From: Streptomyces sp. NRRL F-6492
GTDB taxonomy: Bacteria > Actinomycetota > Actinomycetes > Streptomycetales > Streptomycetaceae
Assembly (NCBI RefSeq): GCF_001280125.1
Contig: NZ_LGEG01000211.1
Coordinates: 1 to 64,000, forward strand
DNA: 64,000 nucleotides
Reading direction: 5' to 3'
The position numbers and the translations under genes were made by a program. This document shows positions 35,549 to 43,313 of this stretch, piece by piece (position 1 is the stretch's first letter; each line of letters begins with the position of its first letter). The notes beneath the pieces were generated by a model. That model saw nothing but the letters and a program-made list of their open reading frames with translations, ran no database searches and was not told the DNA's origin.

Positions 35549-36394
35549 ATGGCTCGCAGCGACGTCTTGGTCGACGCGGACTGGGTCGAGGCCAACCTCG
35601 ACAACCCGCAGGTCGCCCTCGTCGAGGTCGACGAGGACACCTCGGCCTACGAGAAGAACCACATCCGCAACGCCATCCGCATCGACTGGACCCAGGACCT
35701 CCAGGACCCGGTCCGCCGCGACTTCATCGACCAGGAGGGCTTCGAGAAGCTCCTCTCGGCCAAGGGCATCGCGAACGACACCACGGTCGTGCTCTACGGC
35801 GGCAACAACAACTGGTTCGCCTCCTACGCCTACTGGTACTTCAAGCTCTACGGCCACCAGGACGTGAAGCTCCTCGACGGCGGCCGCAAGAAGTGGGAGC
35901 TCGACTCCCGCGACCTGGTCGACGGCTCCCAGGTCCCGAACCGCCCGGCCACCGCGTACAAGGCCAAGGCCCAGGACGCCTCGATCCGCGCCTTCCGCGA
36001 CGACGTCGTCTCCGCGATCGGCGCGCAGAACCTGGTCGACGTGCGCTCGCCCGACGAGTTCTCCGGCAAGCTCCTCGCCCCGGCGCACCTCCCGCAGGAG
36101 CAGTCGCAGCGCCCCGGCCACGTGCCGAGCGCCCGCAACATCCCGTGGTCGAAGAACGCCAACGACGACGGCACGTTCAAGTCGGACGACGAGCTCAAGG
36201 CCCTCTACGAGGACGAGCAGGTCGACCTGGCGAAGGACACCATCGCCTACTGCCGCATCGGTGAGCGCTCCGCGCTCACGTGGTTCGTCCTGCACGAGCT
36301 GCTCCAGGTCCCGAACGTCAAGAACTACGACGGCTCGTGGACCGAGTACGGCTCCCTCGTCGGCGTGCCGATCGAGCTCGGCGCCGCCAAGTAA
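35549..36394 (+). CDS. Thiosulfate/3-mercaptopyruvate sulfurtransferase, two rhodanese domains
   Basis: 281 aa. The inactive N-terminal rhodanese domain has VVLYGGNNNWFASYAYWYFK. The catalytic C-terminal domain has LVDVRSPDEFSG and the active loop YCRIGERSALTW with Cys about residue 234. It transfers sulfane sulfur to a thiol acceptor. ATG follows GGAGGAG. It resembles mycobacterial CysA2/SseA-type enzymes and is followed at 54 bp by the DUF1416 gene, the same pair found in mycobacteria (cysA2-sseC2). Confidence 0.93.
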   Translation: MARSDVLVDADWVEANLDNPQVALVEVDEDTSAYEKNHIRNAIRIDWTQDLQDPVRRDFIDQEGFEKLLSAKGIANDTTVVLYGGNNNWFASYAYWYFKLYGHQDVKLLDGGRKKWELDSRDLVDGSQVPNRPATAYKAKAQDASIRAFRDDVVSAIGAQNLVDVRSPDEFSGKLLAPAHLPQEQSQRPGHVPSARNIPWSKNANDDGTFKSDDELKALYEDEQVDLAKDTIAYCRIGERSALTWFVLHELLQVPNVKNYDGSWTEYGSLVGVPIELGAAK

Positions 36395-36447
36395 CCCCTC
36401 CGGACCTCCCCTTCTTCCGGAACCCCCGACCGTAAGGACAGAACAGC

Positions 36448-36735
36448 ATGTGTGGAGCGCAGCCCGGCGGCCCCGACGCCTCGACGATCAAGCCCGGTGA
36501 GACCACCATCCAGGGCTTCGTGACCAAGGACGGCGAGCCGGTCACCGGCTACGTCCGTCTCCTGGACTCGACCGGCGAGTTCACGGCCGAGGTCCCGACC
36601 TCCGCCACCGGACAGTTCCGCTTCTACGCGGCCGAGGGCACCTGGACCGTCCGCGCCCTGGTGCCGGGCGGCACCGCCGACCGCAAGGTCGTGGCGCAGA
36701 AGGGCGGCCTCGCGGAGGTCGCCATCGCGGTCTGA
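36448..36735 (+). CDS. DUF1416 (SseC-like) sulfurtransferase partner
   Basis: 95 aa, MCGAQPGGPD at the start with a Cys at position 2 and a carboxypeptidase-regulatory-like beta sandwich (GYVRLLDSTGEFTAEVPTSA, GQFRFYAAEGTWTVRAL). It is always next to rhodanese genes in actinobacteria; the role is unknown, perhaps sulfur acceptance through the N-terminal Cys. It shares the leader-peptide-controlled transcript. Confidence 0.9.
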   Translation: MCGAQPGGPDASTIKPGETTIQGFVTKDGEPVTGYVRLLDSTGEFTAEVPTSATGQFRFYAAEGTWTVRALVPGGTADRKVVAQKGGLAEVAIAV

Positions 36736-36753
36736 CCCGCGACGACCGATCGG

Positions 36754-36815
36754 CCGAAGGGCCGTGCCTCCTGGGGGTTGGACGCCATTCCGGGACTTGG
36801 GGCACGGCCCTTCGG
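36754..36815 (+). terminator. 15-bp perfect stem hairpin after DUF1416
   Basis: CCGAAGGGCCGTGCC (36754-36768) and its complement (36801-36815) with a 32-nt loop. No T tract. Confidence 0.7.
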
Positions 36816-36839
36816 TCTGCCCGGACGTAGGCTGAAGGG

Positions 36840-37103
36840 GTGTACGCACGCCGTCGCCACGTCTACTTCTGGATGATGGGCACCTGCCTGGCGCTCTTCG
36901 TGGGCGCCTGGGCCGTCGTGCGCCTCTTCTCGATGCCGGCCGCCGTCGCCATGTGCGTCGTCGCCATGCTCATCCCCCCGGTCGCCGCGATGACCGCGAA
37001 CCGCCGCGGCCCCGACGACCGCTGGTGGGACGACCCCTCGGGCGACCCGCAGTCGGACGAGTGGTGGGACGAACTGGACGGCAGGAAGCGCCGGGAGCGG
37101 TAG
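36840..37103 (+). CDS. DUF3099 small membrane protein
   Basis: 87 aa with two hydrophobic helices and a Trp/Asp-rich tail (DDRWWDDPSGD, DEWWDELDGRKRRER). The TAGGCT element at 36828-36833 leaves six bases before the GTG, suggesting a leaderless mRNA. The last 28 codons and stop are part of a 91-bp direct repeat. Function unknown. Confidence 0.85.
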   Translation: MYARRRHVYFWMMGTCLALFVGAWAVVRLFSMPAAVAMCVVAMLIPPVAAMTANRRGPDDRWWDDPSGDPQSDEWWDELDGRKRRER

Positions 37104-37109
37104 GGGCCG
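37019..37109. repeat. 91-bp direct repeat, copy 1
   Basis: Covers the 3' end and stop codon of the DUF3099 gene. Identical base for base to 37251-37341. Confidence 0.93.
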
Positions 37110-37115
37110 GTAGGG

Positions 37116-37161
37116 GGGCGTCCGGCGGTCGGTCCTCAGGAGGCCCCCTGGGGCGCCGGAC
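37116..37161 (+). terminator. Possible hairpin after DUF3099
   Basis: CGTCCGGCG and CGCCGGACG are separated by a GC-rich loop with inner pairing. No T tract. Confidence 0.4.
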
Positions 37162-37250
37162 GGGATTCGCCGGGCGGAGTCCGGCGCAGCGGCCCGAAGC
37201 CGGGGAGGCCCCTCGGGCCGAGCCGTGCGAGGGGTGCGTCGGGAACGGGT

Positions 37251-37341
37251 CCGCTGGTGGGACGACCCCTCGGGCGACCCGCAGTCGGACGAGTGGTGGG
37301 ACGAACTGGACGGCAGGAAGCGCCGGGAGCGGTAGGGGCCG
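37251..37341. pseudogene. 91-bp direct repeat, copy 2: detached DUF3099 gene tail
   Basis: An exact second copy of the DUF3099 C-terminal codons with its TAG, 232 bp downstream of the first and abutting the stop of the DsrE-like gene. No start codon or upstream DUF3099 sequence accompanies it, so it is a gene fragment or one half of a duplication scar. Confidence 0.85.
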
Positions 37342-37704
37342 TCAGTAGACCAGGGCCTGGGTCTCGTCCGACGTCGCCTCCTGGACGAAGACCTGGGCGC
37401 CGGCGATGCGGACGCCGTTCAGGACGTCCTTCTCCGTGATGTCGCGGCGGGCCGCGCACTGCGTGCAGAGCGTCACGCGCCCGCCCGCCAGGATCGAGTC
37501 GAGCAGGTCCGGCAGCGGCGCGGCGTGCGGGAGCTCGAACTCGGCGGCCCGGCCCGGGAGGGCGAACCAGGCGGATTCGCCGGTCAGCCAGAGCGACACC
37601 TCGACCCCGCTGGCGACGGCCACGGCGGCCACCGTGAAGGCCTGCGAGCAGCGTTCGGGGGAATCGGCCCCCGCGGTCACCTTGATCACGAGCTTCTTCG
37701 CCAT
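37342..37704 (-). CDS. DsrE-family sulfur-relay-like protein
   Basis: 120 aa from ATG 37704 (MAKKLVIKVTAG). A DsrE/F alpha-beta fold with a CxxC motif (VTLCTQCAARRDIT) that could carry persulfide, and a second Cys in PERCSQAF. Its position near the rhodanese operon supports a sulfur-transfer link, which is inference. The stop directly abuts repeat copy 2. Confidence 0.8.
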   Translation of the reverse strand: MAKKLVIKVTAGADSPERCSQAFTVAAVAVASGVEVSLWLTGESAWFALPGRAAEFELPHAAPLPDLLDSILAGGRVTLCTQCAARRDITEKDVLNGVRIAGAQVFVQEATSDETQALVY

Positions 37705-37807
37705 ACACCGAACTGTAATGCGAGACGCCGCAACCTCATGCACACCTCACGTGTCAGGTGGGTGCGCGGGTTGTGGAATCCGCGCTTCAGGTCTCGTGGG
37801 GGGACTC

Positions 37808-38620
37808 TTGAACGACGAAGAAATCATCCCTGAACAGGGAAGAACACCACCGGCCGCGGCTCCGGACGCCTCGGAGACGCCGGCCGGAGCCACGCCCGCC
37901 GCGCGGCCCCGCCGCAGGGTCCTCCGTACGGTCGGGCTGATCGCCGTCGCCGCCGTCCTCGGCCTCGTCGGCGGGACCGCCGTCGGCTACGGCGTCCAGG
38001 CCGAGCGCGAGCCGACCCCGCTCCCGCCGCTGAACCAGCCGGCCCTCGCGCACCCGAAGCCGCTCCCGAGGGGAGAGGGGCCCGAGCCGTTCTCCGCCGC
38101 GGAGGACCGGCAGGTGAAGGCGGAGGGCGATCTGCGGAAGCTGCTCCTGCCGCGCCCGGCGGGTGCGCGGCCGGACGGAGCGGACGGCTGGTGGTCGCTC
38201 GCGGACTACGCCGGCGACTTCACCCGGCCCGGCAACGCCCTGGAGCACCAGCTCCAGCTGCGCATGCGGCGCGTCGCGGTCCGCTCCTGGCTGTCGGGTG
38301 AGCACCGGTCCGTCTCGGTCAGGCTCGTCCAGTACCGGCCCTCGTCGATGATCGGCGCCCTGGAGTTCGTGGAGGACCAGCAGCGCATCGCGATGCAGGA
38401 GGACGAGTCCGACTCCATCGGGACGGAGGTGAAGGGCTCCGGCAACGGCCGCTACTTCCTCTATCCGGTGGAGCGGAAGGCGGGGTTCCTGGACTTCTAC
38501 CAGGCCCGGGCGTTCGTCCAGAAGGACGACATCGCGATCGAGATCCTCGTCTTCGACACGCGGAAGATCGCCGAGAAGGACATCCGTTCGCTGGCCGAGC
38601 GGCAGCTGGAGCGCCTGTGA
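37808..38620 (+). CDS. Membrane-anchored protein, paralogue 1 of 3, unknown function
   Basis: 270 aa from TTG 37808 with GGGGGG upstream (MNDEEIIPEQ). The cytoplasmic head is disordered, followed by one TM helix (TVGLIAVAAVLGLVGGTAVGY). An extracellular domain begins with the shared block LRKLLLPRPAGARP, then YAGDFTRPGNAL, VRSWLSGEHRSVSV and a C-terminal helix EKDIRSLAERQLERL. It shares domain order with the next two genes and overlaps the next by 4 bp. No known domain recognised. Confidence 0.82.
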   Translation: MNDEEIIPEQGRTPPAAAPDASETPAGATPAARPRRRVLRTVGLIAVAAVLGLVGGTAVGYGVQAEREPTPLPPLNQPALAHPKPLPRGEGPEPFSAAEDRQVKAEGDLRKLLLPRPAGARPDGADGWWSLADYAGDFTRPGNALEHQLQLRMRRVAVRSWLSGEHRSVSVRLVQYRPSSMIGALEFVEDQQRIAMQEDESDSIGTEVKGSGNGRYFLYPVERKAGFLDFYQARAFVQKDDIAIEILVFDTRKIAEKDIRSLAERQLERL

Positions 38621-39501
38621 ACGAGAAGACCGTGACCGACGAGACCGTGACCGTGACCGTGACCGAAGAGCCTGTGACCGACGAGACCGTGACCGAGAAG
38701 CCCGTGGCCCGGAGGACCGCCGGCCGCGGCCGCGGGCGCCGGCTCGTGGCGAACGTGCTGACCGGCGTGCTGGTGCTCGGAGCCGTCGGCGGCGGTGTCG
38801 CGTACACCGCCGTCACCGTCGACGGCGCCGACCGGACGGCCCCCACCGTCGGATGGGTGGAGCCCACCGCGACCGCGACCCCCGCCGACCCGGCCGCCGG
38901 TTTCGACAGGGGCCGGGCCTCCACCCCGCTGAGCGGGCTGCTCCTGCCGGTGCCGGACGGCTACGCGCTCGGCGCGGACGTCGAGGGGTACGGCAACGAC
39001 CACGAGGTGGCCGCCAAGGACGCCGTGGCCCTCTTCAAGCGGATGAACAAGAGCCTCTACGGCAAGAAGCGCCGGGCGTACGAGAAGGGCATCGACGAGC
39101 TCGGGATCCAGGGCATGGCGATGCGCTCGTACGCGTCGCAGGACGAGGACCTCCAGGTGGAGGTGCTCGTCCTGCGCATGAAGGACAAGAAGAAGGTCCG
39201 CGAGTTCTTCGAGCTGCGCCAGGAGCTGGCCGACCTCGTGGGGCTGGACGAGGGGCCGAAGATCAAGGGCCACGCCGAGAACGCCGCCTGCTTCGCGATG
39301 CCGGACCCCGAGCGGCCGGAGGACCCCGAGGACAGGGAGCGGTGGCGGGACCGGCTGCGGGGCACGGCCTGTTCGGCGTACGACGGCGAGGTCCTGGTCT
39401 CCGTCACGTCGGCCGGAGCCGGCGAACCGCACACGAAGGCCGTGGCGGACCTCGTGGAGAAGCAGCTCCGCCACATCGAGTCCCCGGGGGAGTACGTATG
39501 A
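38617..39501 (+). CDS. Membrane-anchored protein, paralogue 2 of 3, unknown function
   Basis: 294 aa; its GTG overlaps the previous stop (GTGA). The head is a TVTDETVTVTVTEEPVTDET repeat, then one TM helix (NVLTGVLVLGAVGGGVAYTA). The shared LSGLLLPVPDGYALG block follows. The Lys-rich domain has RMNKSLYGKKRRAYEKG, two Cys (NAACFAMP, GTACSAYD) and a final helix ADLVEKQLRHIE. It has the same architecture as its neighbours. Confidence 0.82.
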   Translation: MNEKTVTDETVTVTVTEEPVTDETVTEKPVARRTAGRGRGRRLVANVLTGVLVLGAVGGGVAYTAVTVDGADRTAPTVGWVEPTATATPADPAAGFDRGRASTPLSGLLLPVPDGYALGADVEGYGNDHEVAAKDAVALFKRMNKSLYGKKRRAYEKGIDELGIQGMAMRSYASQDEDLQVEVLVLRMKDKKKVREFFELRQELADLVGLDEGPKIKGHAENAACFAMPDPERPEDPEDRERWRDRLRGTACSAYDGEVLVSVTSAGAGEPHTKAVADLVEKQLRHIESPGEYV

Positions 39502-40337
39502 CCGAGCAGCTGACCACGACCACGGGACCCGCTCCCGTCCAGGAGCCCCCGGCCCCCGCCCCGGCGCGGGAGCCCGCCGCCCCCGGCCGGGCCCGCCGCG
39601 TCCTGTGGGCCGTCGCCCGCTGGACGGCCGCCGTCGTCGTGTGCGGCGGCGTCGGAGCCGGTACGGCGACGGGCATCACCGCACTCGACCGGACCGACGT
39701 GCCCGGTCTCGCGACCGAGAACGACGGCCGCTGGGAGTACCCGCGGCTCCGGCTGCCCGCCCTCCCGGCGGACCGGCCGCGGCCCTTCACCGAGGGCAAC
39801 GAGGCCGAGATCCACTACGCCGACGTGCGGCAGCTGCTGCTGCCCGCCCCGGCGGGCGCCACCGTCGACCCGGAGCTGAACGGCGGCTGGGTGCCCGAGG
39901 ACACCTACCTCGCGGGCTACGGGAAGGAGGACCGCGCCCGGGTGGAGCGGGTCCTCGACGACGTCGCCCTGCGCCACATCACGGGCCGCGCCTGGACGAT
40001 GCCGGACGGCACGAGGACCCGTGTCCTCCTGCTGAGGTTCTCCTCCGTCGCCCACGCCGACCACCTGGACAGCAGCCTCACCGGCGACGGCGACGAGGCC
40101 CTCCCCGCGGGGGTCGGCGGGGCGGAGATCCTCGACCGCGTGGCGGGCGACGTCCGGGTGCCGGACGTGACGGCGTACGCGTACAAGGAGAAGGCGCCGT
40201 ACGGTCCGGAGGAGACCCTGTGGGCCCACGTCAGGGCGGGCGACACGCTCGCGGTGGTCACCCAGACCCGCAAGGGCGGGGCGCTCACGGTGCCGTTCCA
40301 GCAGACCCTCGTCCTCCAGGCGCAGCTGCTCGGCTGA
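39498..40337 (+). CDS. Membrane-anchored protein, paralogue 3 of 3, unknown function
   Basis: 279 aa; ATGA overlap with paralogue 2. A Pro/Ala head precedes one TM helix (AAVVVCGGVGAGTATGITAL). The shared block VRQLLLPAPAGATV is followed by YLAGYGKEDRARVERVL and ALRHITGRAWTMPDGTRTRV. The third member of a fully coupled operon. Confidence 0.82.
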   Translation: MTEQLTTTTGPAPVQEPPAPAPAREPAAPGRARRVLWAVARWTAAVVVCGGVGAGTATGITALDRTDVPGLATENDGRWEYPRLRLPALPADRPRPFTEGNEAEIHYADVRQLLLPAPAGATVDPELNGGWVPEDTYLAGYGKEDRARVERVLDDVALRHITGRAWTMPDGTRTRVLLLRFSSVAHADHLDSSLTGDGDEALPAGVGGAEILDRVAGDVRVPDVTAYAYKEKAPYGPEETLWAHVRAGDTLAVVTQTRKGGALTVPFQQTLVLQAQLLG

Positions 40338-40438
40338 CCGCTCCGCCCGAGACCCACCTCACCGAGTGGGCCGGACCCCGGGACACTAAGCTGGGGTCCG
40401 GCCCGTTCCGCCTTCACACCTCAGCCGAGGAGCACCCC

Positions 40439-40537
40439 GTGATCATTTTCTTCGAAGCTCTGCTGGTCCTCGTCTGCGTCGGCGTGCTCGCCTTCACCGG
40501 CCTGACCGTGAAGAAGCTGTACCAGGGCCAGCGCTAA
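40439..40537 (+). CDS. 32-residue single-pass membrane peptide
   Basis: MIIFFEALLVLVCVGVLAF followed by TGLTVKKLYQGQR. GTG start with GAGGAG at 6-nt spacing and a TAA stop, rare in this genome. One hydrophobic helix with a basic tail, no known family. It lies 30 bp before the nitrobindin-like gene and may be cotranscribed. Confidence 0.75.
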   Translation: MIIFFEALLVLVCVGVLAFTGLTVKKLYQGQR

Positions 40538-40566
40538 TCCACCTCTAGAGAACGCCAGAGCTGCTC

Positions 40567-41139
40567 ATGATCGAGATTCCGTCCGACCTCAACCCGGACC
40601 TCGTCCCCCTCGCGTTCCTGCTCGGCACGTGGGAGGGCGCGGGCGTCTCCGACTTCCCCGGCGCGGAGAAGTGCAACTTCGGCCAGTCCGTCACCTTCAG
40701 CCACGACGGCCGGGACTTCCTGGAGTACCAGTCGCACTCCTGGGTCCTGGACGAAGGGGGCAACAAGGTCCGTCCGCTGGAGAGCGAGAGCGGCTACTGG
40801 CGGATCGACAAGGACCGCAAGGTCGAGGTCGTCATGGTCCGTGACCAGGGCATCGTCGAGATCTGGTACGGCGAGCTCGCCGACCAGAAGCCGCAGATCG
40901 ACCTGGCGACGGACGCCGTCGCCCGCACGGCGGCCTCGGGCCCGTACAGCGGTGGCAAGCGTCTGTACGGCTACGTCAAGAGCGACCTGATGTGGGTGGG
41001 CGAGAAGGCGACCCCGGAGGTCCCGCTGCGCCCGTACATGTCGGCGCACCTGAAGAAGGTCGTCACGCCGGAGGAGGTCGCGGAGATGGCCCGCAACCTG
41101 CCCGACATGCCGGACGACGGCATCGCCTTCTTCCGTTAG
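40567..41139 (+). CDS. Nitrobindin-like heme protein (FABP-like barrel)
   Basis: 190 aa with the family motif GTWEGAG near residue 20 and a 10-strand barrel pattern (YWRIDKDRKVEVVMVRD). A distal His in YMSAHLKKV is the likely heme ligand. Bacterial and plant nitrobindins bind ferric heme and isomerise peroxynitrite. Ribosome-binding site weak. Confidence 0.88.
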   Translation: MIEIPSDLNPDLVPLAFLLGTWEGAGVSDFPGAEKCNFGQSVTFSHDGRDFLEYQSHSWVLDEGGNKVRPLESESGYWRIDKDRKVEVVMVRDQGIVEIWYGELADQKPQIDLATDAVARTAASGPYSGGKRLYGYVKSDLMWVGEKATPEVPLRPYMSAHLKKVVTPEEVAEMARNLPDMPDDGIAFFR

Positions 41140-41171
41140 ACGAAGGCCTGGGGTCGCGCGCCGCGCCCTCC

Positions 41172-41177
41172 TACACT
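41172..41177 (+). promoter_or_regulatory. nur: -10 element of leaderless nur transcript
   Basis: TACACT with seven bases to the GTG, so transcription would start at or next to the initiation codon. No Shine-Dalgarno is present. Confidence 0.6.
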
Positions 41178-41184
41178 GGGGGGC

Positions 41185-41649
41185 GTGGTGAGCACCGACT
41201 GGAAGAGCGATCTGCGGCAGCGCGGCTACCGGCTGACGCCGCAGCGCCAGCTTGTCCTGGAGGCCGTCGACGCGCTGGAGCACGCGACGCCCGACGACAT
41301 CCTCTGCGAGGTCCGCAGGACGGCCTCCGGGGTGAACATCTCCACCGTGTACCGGACCCTGGAGCTCCTGGAGGAGCTCGGGCTCGTCAGCCACGCGCAC
41401 CTGGGGCACGGCGCCCCGACGTACCACCTCGCCGACCGGCACCACCACCTCCACCTGGTCTGCCGGGACTGCTCCGGGGTGATCGAGGCGGACGTCGAGG
41501 TGGCCGCCGACTTCACCGGGAAGCTCCGCGAGACCTTCGGCTTCGAGACGGACATGAAGCACTTCGCGATCTTCGGGCGGTGCGGGGACTGCGCCGCGAG
41601 GAAGCGCGAGGAGGCCCCGGAGACGGGGGAGGCCCCGGCGGGCGAATAG
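41185..41649 (+). CDS. nur: Nickel-responsive Fur-family regulator
   Basis: 154 aa, MVSTDWKSDLRQRGYRLTPQ. The winged helix is followed by a dimerisation domain. All ligands described for Streptomyces Nur are present at the same numbers: H70, H72 and H126 for the nickel site, and H33, H86, H88, H90 for the M site. CxxC pairs at C93-C96 and near the C-terminus are kept. In S. coelicolor Nur represses the iron superoxide dismutase and nickel uptake genes. Neither target is in this window. Confidence 0.9.
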   Translation: MVSTDWKSDLRQRGYRLTPQRQLVLEAVDALEHATPDDILCEVRRTASGVNISTVYRTLELLEELGLVSHAHLGHGAPTYHLADRHHHLHLVCRDCSGVIEADVEVAADFTGKLRETFGFETDMKHFAIFGRCGDCAARKREEAPETGEAPAGE

Positions 41650-41759
41650 CCCCCGGCCCGTGCGCCAGGCTGCTTCCCGTCCGGGCCCCGCCCCGGACGG
41701 CGGGCCGCTTCCCGTCCGGCCCCGGCCCGTGCGCCGGGTGGGCCCTGGACACGGAGTCG

Positions 41760-41765
41760 TAGGCT
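41760..41765 (+). promoter_or_regulatory. ygfZ: -10 element of leaderless ygfZ transcript
   Basis: TAGGCT with six bases to the ATG at 41772. Confidence 0.5.
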
Positions 41766-41771
41766 TTCCCC

Positions 41772-42752
41772 ATGCAGCGACATTCCACGACCAGCCCCCT
41801 GCTGTCCCTGCCCGGCGCCGTCGCCGCCGAAGGGCGTGACGAGGGCGTCGCCGCGCACTACGGCGACCTGTTCCGCGAGCAGCGCGTCCTCTCCGACGGC
41901 GAGGGCTTCGTCGACCTCTCGCACCGCGGCGTCGTCGCCGTCTCCGGCGACGACCGGCTGAGCTGGCTGCACCTGCTGCTCACCCAGTACATGACCGACC
42001 TGTCGCCCGGGCGGGCCACCGAGGCGCTGGTCCTCTCCGCGAACGGGCACATCGAGCACGCCCTCTACCTCGTCGACGACGGCGAGACGGTGTGGGCGCA
42101 CGTCGAGCCGGGCACGCAGGGCGAGCTGATCGCCTACCTGGAGTCGATGAAGTTCTTCTACCGGGTGGAGGTCGCCGACCGCACGGAGGACACCGCGGTC
42201 GTCCACCTCCCGGCCGGCTCCATCGCCGAGGTGCCCGAAGGGGCCGTCGTACGGGAGACCCCGCACGGCCGCGACCTGTTCCTGCCCCGCGCCGGACTGG
42301 AGTCCTTCGCGGCCTCGCACGGTCCGGCCGCCGGGATCCTCGCGTACGAGGCGCTGCGGGTCGAGGCGTACCGGCCGCGGCTCGGCTTCGAGACCGACCA
42401 CCGGACCATCCCGCACGAGATCGGCCTCATCGGCAGCGCCGTCCACCTCCAGAAGGGCTGCTACCGGGGGCAGGAGACCGTCGCCCGGGTGCAGAACCTG
42501 GGCAAGCCGCCGCGCCGCCTGGTCTTCCTGCACCTGGACGGCAGCGAGGTGTTCCTGCCGGGCCACGGCACCCCGGTCCGGCTCGCGTCCGACGGCGAGG
42601 AGGGGCGCCAGCTCGGCTTCGTGACCACCGCCGTCCGCCACCACGAGCTGGGCCCGATCGCCCTCGCCCTGGTGAAGCGAAACGTTCCGGTGGACGCCCC
42701 GCTGATCGCCGGGACGACCGCGGCGGCGCAGGAGACCGTCGTCGAGCCGTAG
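41772..42752 (+). CDS. ygfZ: Folate-binding iron-sulfur cluster assembly protein YgfZ
   Basis: 326 aa GcvT-like fold with the invariant motif KGCYRGQETVARV about residue 231. YgfZ binds tetrahydrofolate and helps repair or assemble [Fe-S] clusters. It is convergent with dtd, 6 bp between stops. Confidence 0.92.
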   Translation: MQRHSTTSPLLSLPGAVAAEGRDEGVAAHYGDLFREQRVLSDGEGFVDLSHRGVVAVSGDDRLSWLHLLLTQYMTDLSPGRATEALVLSANGHIEHALYLVDDGETVWAHVEPGTQGELIAYLESMKFFYRVEVADRTEDTAVVHLPAGSIAEVPEGAVVRETPHGRDLFLPRAGLESFAASHGPAAGILAYEALRVEAYRPRLGFETDHRTIPHEIGLIGSAVHLQKGCYRGQETVARVQNLGKPPRRLVFLHLDGSEVFLPGHGTPVRLASDGEEGRQLGFVTTAVRHHELGPIALALVKRNVPVDAPLIAGTTAAAQETVVEP

Positions 42753-42758
42753 GGGCCC

Positions 42759-43184
42759 TCAGACCTCGACGATCACCGTGAACGGGCCGTGGTTCGTGAG
42801 CGAGACGCGCATGTCCGCTCCGAAGCGGCCCGTCTCCACGCGCGCGCCCAGCTCGCGCAGCCGGCGCACGACCTCGTCCACGAGGGGCTCGGCGACCGGG
42901 CCGGGCGCCGCCGCGTTCCAGGTGGGGCGGCGGCCCTTGCGGGCGTCTCCGTAGAGGGTGAACTGGGAGATCACGAGCAGCGGCGCGTTCACGTCGGAGC
43001 ACGACTTCTCGTCGTCCAGCACCCGGACGGACCAGAGCTTTCCGGCCAATCGGGCGGCCTTCTCCGGGGTGTCGTCATGGGTCACCCCGACCAGGACGCA
43101 CAGCCCCTCGCCCTCGATCTCACCGACGGTCTCCCCTGCGACGACGACGCGCGCGCCGTCGACCCTCTGCACCACTGCTCGCAT
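42759..43184 (-). CDS. dtd: D-aminoacyl-tRNA deacylase
   Basis: 141 aa, [15 protein letters not shown], with the DTD signatures [12 protein letters not shown] and the Gly-cisPro-like tail [15 protein letters not shown] (NHGPFT in place of the more common NxGPVT). It hydrolyses D-amino acids from mischarged tRNA. Confidence 0.95.
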   Translation of the reverse strand: MRAVVQRVDGARVVVAGETVGEIEGEGLCVLVGVTHDDTPEKAARLAGKLWSVRVLDDEKSCSDVNAPLLVISQFTLYGDARKGRRPTWNAAAPGPVAEPLVDEVVRRLRELGARVETGRFGADMRVSLTNHGPFTVIVEV

Positions 43185-43313
43185 GCGCACCAACCTACCC
43201 ACCCGAACCCGGGAGGGGCCGAACGGGTGCAGAGCGCCTGCACGTGCACGGGTGGGAGTGGCACCATGCCTGTCAGGCGGTGCGGCTCCGCACCGGTCGA
43301 GGGGACGAAACTC

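Noticed and set aside
37110..37250. Insertion sequence or miniature element between the 91-bp repeats
   Set aside because: The 141 bp between the copies has no terminal inverted repeats or coding content that identifies a known element.
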